From: CAYQDF01 sp964416175
GTDB taxonomy: Bacteria; Chloroflexota; Anaerolineae; Anaerolineales; UBA4823
Direction of reading: 5' to 3'
Assembly (NCBI GenBank): GCA_964416175.1
Contig: CAYQDF010000106.1
Span: forward strand, 1 to 10,802
DNA: 10,802 nt
Shown here: positions 6,341 through 10,802 of the stretch, one piece after another
How positions within the stretch are numbered: the first letter of the stretch is position 1
How the letters are laid out: each line of letters starts with the position of its first letter
The notes under the pieces: model-generated
Told to the model about the DNA's origin: nothing
The model's input: only the letters and a program-made list of their open reading frames with translations
The model's database searches: none
Position numbers and translations under genes: made by a program

Positions 6341-8770
6341 CTATTGAGCCCTTAATTTCTCACCTTTCGGATCAACGAGAACGGTCCGCGTCACTTCGGC
6401 TGGATGGCAGGTGTCGAAGACTTCGACTTCCAGGTGTGTTCCAGGGACCGCAAGCTCCATAGGAAGATAGGCATAGACGATGTTGCGGTTAACGGTAAAT
6501 CCATACGCACCGCTGCGAACGCGTGAGACCACTTCGCCTCCCCGGTACACCGCCTCCCCGCCATAAATGGACAGATAATCTTCTCCCGCCAGCATCAGTG
6601 TGCAGAGTTTATGATCGATCCCCCTTTCTTTGATTCGAAGCAGGGCGTCACGACCAATAAAATCACCCTTGTCGAGGTCGACACAGAATCCGAGTCCGGC
6701 TGCATATGGGTTTTCCATGGGCGTGACATCGGCAGTGAAATAGCGGTAGCCTTTTTCGATGCGCAGGCTGTCGAGGACCTTATAGCCACCGAACTCCAGG
6801 CCGAATTCCTTCCCAGCTTCGACGAGCGCATCCCAGACCTGCACGGCTCGGATTGGTTCCACATAGAGCTCCCAGCCGAGCTCACCGACGTAGCTCACGC
6901 GCTGCGCCAGCACCCTGGCGCCGCGAATATGGATCCATTTCGCATTCAGGTATGGAATCGCCTGGTTCGATACGTCGTCCGCAGTGACATTTTGCAGGAC
7001 CTGCCGGGCTTGCGGACCCCAGAGGGCTAGGCAGGACCAATTCGTTGTAACGTCTATTATTTCGACGGGGCCGTCGGCTGGTTGGGTGTGCATCCGGAGC
7101 CAGGCAAGGTCATTGGCGATGAAGCCCGATCCTGTGATCACCCGAAACTTATCTTCTGCCAGCCGCGTGATGGTCAGATCCGCTTCGACACCGCCGTTAT
7201 TATTCAGAAACTGCGTGTAGACAGCACTGCCGATGGGTTTATCGATATTGCTGTCAGATACTCTCTGTAATAAAGGCAGAGCGCCGGGACCGGTGATCTC
7301 GAGCTTGCCAAACGAGCTCAGATCGTACAGGCAGACCCTCTCGCGAGTCGCGGTGTGCTCGGTCCGCAGTCGTTCGAAATAAGGAGGTTTTCCCCAGCCC
7401 CATTTGCGTTGGTCTTCCCCGGCCAATCGCCACGGTTTGCCTGGATCGAGGTAGAGCACCCGTTCCCAGCCGAATTTTTCGCCGAAGACAGCACCAAGAT
7501 CCTGAAGGCGTGTGTGGACAGCGCTCAAGCGGTATGGTCGCGCCCACTCATACTCGTCGTTCGGAAAGCGCAGCCTGTAATAGTACTTAACGCATTCCCG
7601 CGTCCGCTCGACTGTGTAATAAAGGTTCGAATAATAATGCCCAAACCTGGTGGCGCGGAACTCATAGATATCCATGGAGGGCTCCCCGGTGATGATCCAC
7701 TCCGCCAGCAACCTACCAATGCCGCCAGCTCCCCCAAATCCGTTTAAGGATACGCCTGAACATAGCCAGACGCCTCTTGCTTCCGGCACCGGGCCGATCA
7801 GGGGTTTACAATCTGGAGAATAAGCGCCGGGATGGCAAACCAGGGAAATGATCTCCGCTCTGTCCAGGAAAGGAATCCGGCGAATGGCGCCCTCCATGAG
7901 CTGTTCGAAGCGTTCGTAATCCGGGGGAAGCGCAGTTCCGTCGTGCTCCCAGGGGACACCGTCCACCCACCTGGCTTTAGGATTCGGTTCGTAACCTCCA
8001 ATTACAAGTCCGCCAGCTTCCTCGCGCATGTAGACGAGATTATCCGGGTCCCGCAGGCAGGGTGTGCTGTGGGGGAACTCGTTCCCAGGCACCGCTTTCA
8101 GCGCGATGTGCTGGTGGTCGATTGGGATGGATGGGATCGGAATTCCAGCCATAGCGCCTACTCGCGGCGACCAGATCCCCGCTGCGATGACGGCGATTTC
8201 GGTCTTGATGCTGCCTTTGTTCGTCAAGACTCTGGACACTCGACCATGGTCATCGAGCTCTATCCCGACCACTAAAGTGCCGGTATAGATGCTCGCTCCC
8301 ATCTCCCGGACGAGACGCGCCATCGCGGTGGTCGTGGTGTAAGGATCCAGATGCCCGTCTCGCGGGAGATATATCGCTCCATACAGCTCTTTTTCGCTCA
8401 GCTGGGGCATGATTCGGCGAGCTTCGGAAGGCGAGATGATTTCAACTTCCATCCCGATCCCTTTCGCCCGGCTGACACTGCGCTGGAGTTCTCTCAATTG
8501 TTCAGGGGTGGAGGCCACGCGGATGCTGCCAACATGGTTGAACAACCCTAATTCGCTGTAAAGTTCAATGCTGTATTTCCTGAATTGCATCAGCGTCTGG
8601 GATGTCGCAAACTGCGTCACCAGTCCAGCTGCGTGAGCTGTTGCACCGCTGGAGATATCGTGTTTTTCGAGCAAAATGAGATCTTTCCATCCCATTTTTG
8701 CAAGGTGATAGGCGATATTGACACCATAGATTCCCCCACCAATAACAACAACTTGTGCCTGGTCCTTCAT
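6341..8770 (-). CDS. FAD-dependent oxidoreductase fused to GcvT domain (dimethylglycine/sarcosine dehydrogenase-like)
   Basis: A two-domain enzyme of 809 residues, the length typical of dimethylglycine oxidase and sarcosine dehydrogenase. The start at 8770 has GAGGAGG 8 nt upstream. The N-terminal DAO domain (about 5-370) opens with VVVIGGGIYGVNIAYHLAK (Rossmann GxGxxG, 7-25) and has SSGATAHAAGL (40-50). His46 sits where this family attaches FAD covalently. A SPDCKPLIGPVPE segment (318-330) and an FGGAGGIGRLLAEWI helix (345-359) follow. A linker with LGAVFGEKFGWERVLY (425-440) leads into a GcvT-like aminomethyltransferase domain (about 470-800): SSFGKLEITGPGAL, GGVEADLTITRL, YVGELGWELYV and GLGFCVDLDKGDFIGRDAL. 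By family, the first domain oxidises an N-methyl amine and the second captures formaldehyde as 5,10-methylene-tetrahydrofolate. The motif that commonly reads HQY is HQH (219-221), so the substrate may differ from dimethylglycine. Placed after an APC permease, it probably acts on an imported compound. Confidence 0.88.
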   Translation of the reverse strand: MKDQAQVVVIGGGIYGVNIAYHLAKMGWKDLILLEKHDISSGATAHAAGLVTQFATSQTLMQFRKYSIELYSELGLFNHVGSIRVASTPEQLRELQRSVSRAKGIGMEVEIISPSEARRIMPQLSEKELYGAIYLPRDGHLDPYTTTTAMARLVREMGASIYTGTLVVGIELDDHGRVSRVLTNKGSIKTEIAVIAAGIWSPRVGAMAGIPIPSIPIDHQHIALKAVPGNEFPHSTPCLRDPDNLVYMREEAGGLVIGGYEPNPKARWVDGVPWEHDGTALPPDYERFEQLMEGAIRRIPFLDRAEIISLVCHPGAYSPDCKPLIGPVPEARGVWLCSGVSLNGFGGAGGIGRLLAEWIITGEPSMDIYEFRATRFGHYYSNLYYTVERTRECVKYYYRLRFPNDEYEWARPYRLSAVHTRLQDLGAVFGEKFGWERVLYLDPGKPWRLAGEDQRKWGWGKPPYFERLRTEHTATRERVCLYDLSSFGKLEITGPGALPLLQRVSDSNIDKPIGSAVYTQFLNNNGGVEADLTITRLAEDKFRVITGSGFIANDLAWLRMHTQPADGPVEIIDVTTNWSCLALWGPQARQVLQNVTADDVSNQAIPYLNAKWIHIRGARVLAQRVSYVGELGWELYVEPIRAVQVWDALVEAGKEFGLEFGGYKVLDSLRIEKGYRYFTADVTPMENPYAAGLGFCVDLDKGDFIGRDALLRIKERGIDHKLCTLMLAGEDYLSIYGGEAVYRGGEVVSRVRSGAYGFTVNRNIVYAYLPMELAVPGTHLEVEVFDTCHPAEVTRTVLVDPKGEKLRAQ

Positions 8771-8816
8771 TACAACAGCCTCCTCGATGCAGCGTCAATG
8801 ATATGGTACGGAAGAA

Positions 8817-8883
8817 CTAGAACAAGGGGTGATGGCGGGCAGGTGAGCACGCCCACCATCACCGAGTATCAGGGTGTTCCTAG
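8817..8883 (-). other. Imperfect hairpin in the gap between the second APC permease and the oxidoreductase
   Basis: The 129-bp gap 8771-8899 contains no gene. It holds GGTGATGG (8828-8835) pairing with CCATCACC (8856-8863), one C/A mismatch, then GGGC (8837-8840) with GCCC (8851-8854) around a 10-nt loop. An outer stem CTAGAACA (8817-8824) pairs with TGTT-C-CTAG (8875-8883) with one bulge. No T run follows in the transcribed direction, so a full terminator is unlikely. A partial attenuator, an mRNA-processing site or a 3'-end stabiliser that sets permease versus enzyme levels would fit. Confidence 0.45.
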
Positions 8884-8899
8884 AATGAATTCATTGATC

Positions 8900-10753
8900 T
8901 TATTCGGGTGGGATCTCCTTGAACGCAAAATCGACATTGATTCCGCGGGATCTTTGGGCACGCTTCACCAGGAGATACCACACTGCCGAGATGAGGATAA
9001 GCCCAAAGGCGATAATCTGCGCCCACAAACCGGCTGGGAAGTTCGAGAAGTCCCAATTTCCAAGAATACCCAGCTGCGGAGCAAGCAGGAAGGCGATCAC
9101 CATGGCCATCCCGAAACCGCCGCCGAGCATGCCTAAAGCTGACAAGAGCGGCATCTCTGCGCCTGTCATCCATTCCCTCAGCTGGTTTCTAACCGGGTAG
9201 AGGAACCACAGGACAGCGATGATGGAGCCCAACCTCACCAGCCAAACCAGGACCGGGTAGCTGGCAAAGGCTTGAGGAGCGAGAAACCAGGTGGTCAGGA
9301 TGAAGGCTACCATACCTAACAACGTTGTCAGTACGCCCACATACCCGCTGACTTTGTACTTGGAGCCCGGCGACGCGTCGTATACATCTTTTGCACGGTA
9401 GGGCAGGAGCGCACCTGCAAGACAGGTGATGATGAACACATACCCGCAGCCGAACGTGACCCCCAGAGTTAATCCGACCCATCCGGAGACCAGGTTATAA
9501 GCCAGGATAACCGGAATGCTCGCCAGGAAGTAGGCCAGGTGCGCGTTAACTGGTGTGTGATAGCGTTCATTCACTCTGCTGAACCATTCTGGCAGCAATC
9601 GGTCCAGGGACATCGCTACCATCACTCGGGTCATGCCGATATAGCAGTTGTGGACGATTTGGTGAGAATTGAGGATGTAGCCCAATCCGATAATGATGAC
9701 GATGATGGGGCTGGCTGTGACTGCGATGGCGATGATATTCGGCCACAAGTAAAACCCGTTAATCGTGGCTTCAGAAATAAGCGACCAATAACCCGCCCCT
9801 GCGACGTACAGGAACTCGGAGCCGGCCAGTCGCTCGAGACCAACCGCCAGGAGTGCCAGGAGGATGCCGGTGAAGATCAGAGAGCCTACCATAATGACGG
9901 CCTGGTTTTTGAAAGACCGCGCGTCTTTGATTTCACCGTTCTGCTGGGCGCTGTAGGTAGCCCACTGCAAAGAAGTCCATGCGATTGGGGCTACCAGGAG
10001 AGTCGCCAACAGGCTGACTGGGGGATTGAGGTTGATCCCTGCTCCCGTGACGGCATTGACTGCAGTCTCGTAGAAGTTTGCTGCCCCTCCTGACGCCAAT
10101 GAGAAGGAGTTCATTCGTTCGACGAAAGATGCCGGAGGTGTAAAGAACAAAACGGCGAACATCACGACGAAGGCTGCCAGCACCACGTACCACATCACCC
10201 ACTGGAACCGAACATAGTTCTTGAAACCGCTCACCAGGATGAGCATTGAAACGAGCGCGTTCAATATACTGGTGATGATGATGCCGGTTGGTTGTGTGAA
10301 CCAGACTCCAAGACTTGACAGCGAAGCATTCTGGAGCGTCGCCCCGAGGCCTAAGAAGAGGGGCGCGAAGCCCAGATATGACAGCAGCCATCCGGAGAGC
10401 GCGACCCACTGCAGAATCCAGATGACGTAACCTGACATCACGACCGTGAAGGCAATCCCTCCGCCGAAGACACGGCTCTCAAAGACGTAATCACCTCCGG
10501 AGCGTGGCAACGCAGTCGAGAGCCACACGTATGAGAAGGCGATCGGTATTTCGATCAGCATCGCTAAAAGGATGCCCCAGACCAATTTCCCACCCGGAAG
10601 TGCACCTGGAGCCCAAAGATAAGTCCAGGGAAAGATCAACCCCATCGTTAAGACGTTATAGATAAACGCCGAATAGGGAGACATCACCCTGACCAGGCCG
10701 GATGCTTTTCGGGTAAAGACTTCCGGTTTGGCGACTGATGTAGTAGCAGTCAT
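8900..10753 (-). CDS. APC-superfamily amino acid/amine permease (second paralogue)
   Basis: A 617-residue inner-membrane transporter of the amino acid-polyamine-organocation superfamily. The start at 10753 is preceded by AGGAGG with 7 nt spacing. The signature ALPRSGGDYVFESRVFGGG follows helix 2. About 12-14 hydrophobic segments run from PYSAFIYNVLTMGLIFPWTY near residue 26 to the final helix near 575-597, which is followed by a basic tail ending IPPE. It shares with the 2363-4237 permease the N-terminal RKASGLVR (15-22), the PRxGGDYV-x-x-SR-x-x-G-G motif, R-x-LPEW before a conserved TP, KDVYDASPGSKYKV, and the C-terminal GI-x-V-x-x-x-(Y/F)-x-x-IP-x-E. They are therefore paralogues of one subfamily, although most helix sequences have diverged, which suggests different substrates. 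It is the first complete gene of the cluster and lies 129 nt before the oxidoreductase. Only 49 bases lie upstream in the window, and they show no clear promoter. Its substrate is unknown. Confidence 0.88.
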   Translation of the reverse strand: MTATTSVAKPEVFTRKASGLVRVMSPYSAFIYNVLTMGLIFPWTYLWAPGALPGGKLVWGILLAMLIEIPIAFSYVWLSTALPRSGGDYVFESRVFGGGIAFTVVMSGYVIWILQWVALSGWLLSYLGFAPLFLGLGATLQNASLSSLGVWFTQPTGIIITSILNALVSMLILVSGFKNYVRFQWVMWYVVLAAFVVMFAVLFFTPPASFVERMNSFSLASGGAANFYETAVNAVTGAGINLNPPVSLLATLLVAPIAWTSLQWATYSAQQNGEIKDARSFKNQAVIMVGSLIFTGILLALLAVGLERLAGSEFLYVAGAGYWSLISEATINGFYLWPNIIAIAVTASPIIVIIIGLGYILNSHQIVHNCYIGMTRVMVAMSLDRLLPEWFSRVNERYHTPVNAHLAYFLASIPVILAYNLVSGWVGLTLGVTFGCGYVFIITCLAGALLPYRAKDVYDASPGSKYKVSGYVGVLTTLLGMVAFILTTWFLAPQAFASYPVLVWLVRLGSIIAVLWFLYPVRNQLREWMTGAEMPLLSALGMLGGGFGMAMVIAFLLAPQLGILGNWDFSNFPAGLWAQIIAFGLILISAVWYLLVKRAQRSRGINVDFAFKEIPPE

Positions 10754-10802
10754 GTTTCAACCTCCTAAATGGGCTATCGTTTGATGCTCACGAACCCCAT
10801 TG

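Noticed and set aside
9539..10093. A 184-codon plus-strand frame opposite the second APC permease.
   Set aside because: It is antisense to conserved membrane helices and has low-complexity acidic runs (SDNDDDDGAGCD) that mirror Ile/Val-rich helices.

Overview
The window reads as part of a bacterial accessory catabolic and transport locus. It is probably from a Chloroflexota (Anaerolineae-like) organism. This rests on overall protein style only: a Tat-exported substrate-binding lipoprotein, APC permeases of about 620 residues, and moderate GC with strong GGAGG ribosome binding sites. No rRNA, tRNA or marker gene confirms it. Every gene except a fragment at the left edge is on the minus strand, so transcription runs right to left.

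In transcription order, an upstream cluster holds five genes: an APC-family permease (8900-10753); an 809-residue FAD oxidoreductase fused to a GcvT-like folate domain, of the dimethylglycine/sarcosine dehydrogenase type (6341-8770); a choline/ethanolamine-kinase-like phosphotransferase (5380-6288); a calcineurin-like metallophosphoesterase (4419-5357); and a second APC permease paralogous to the first (2363-4237). A hairpin follows the last gene. After it comes a leader of about 350 nt with a near-consensus sigma70-type promoter. That promoter drives a second unit: a Tat-exported substrate-binding lipoprotein (712-1884) and the first inner-membrane permease of a polyamine/AfuB-type ABC importer (about 113-703, incomplete).

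The gene set suggests uptake of small amines, amino acids or N-methylated compounds, followed by oxidative demethylation with transfer of the one-carbon unit to folate. The kinase and phosphoesterase would act on a phosphorylated or phosphodiester-linked amino alcohol. The substrate cannot be read from sequence, and this pathway is inference.

Two structural oddities stand out. First, the left 110-136 bases are a GC-rich (about 69%) plus-strand fragment of an argininosuccinate lyase gene. It is joined head-on to the interior of the minus-strand ABC permease, cutting that gene at its EAA loop. This is either a rearrangement or, more likely, an assembly chimera. Second, a perfect 15-bp inverted repeat of 33 bp in total lies exactly in frame in the N-terminal coding region of the ABC permease and looks like a palindromic mobile or REP-like element. 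I found no CRISPR array, phage gene, defence system, transposase or RNA gene.
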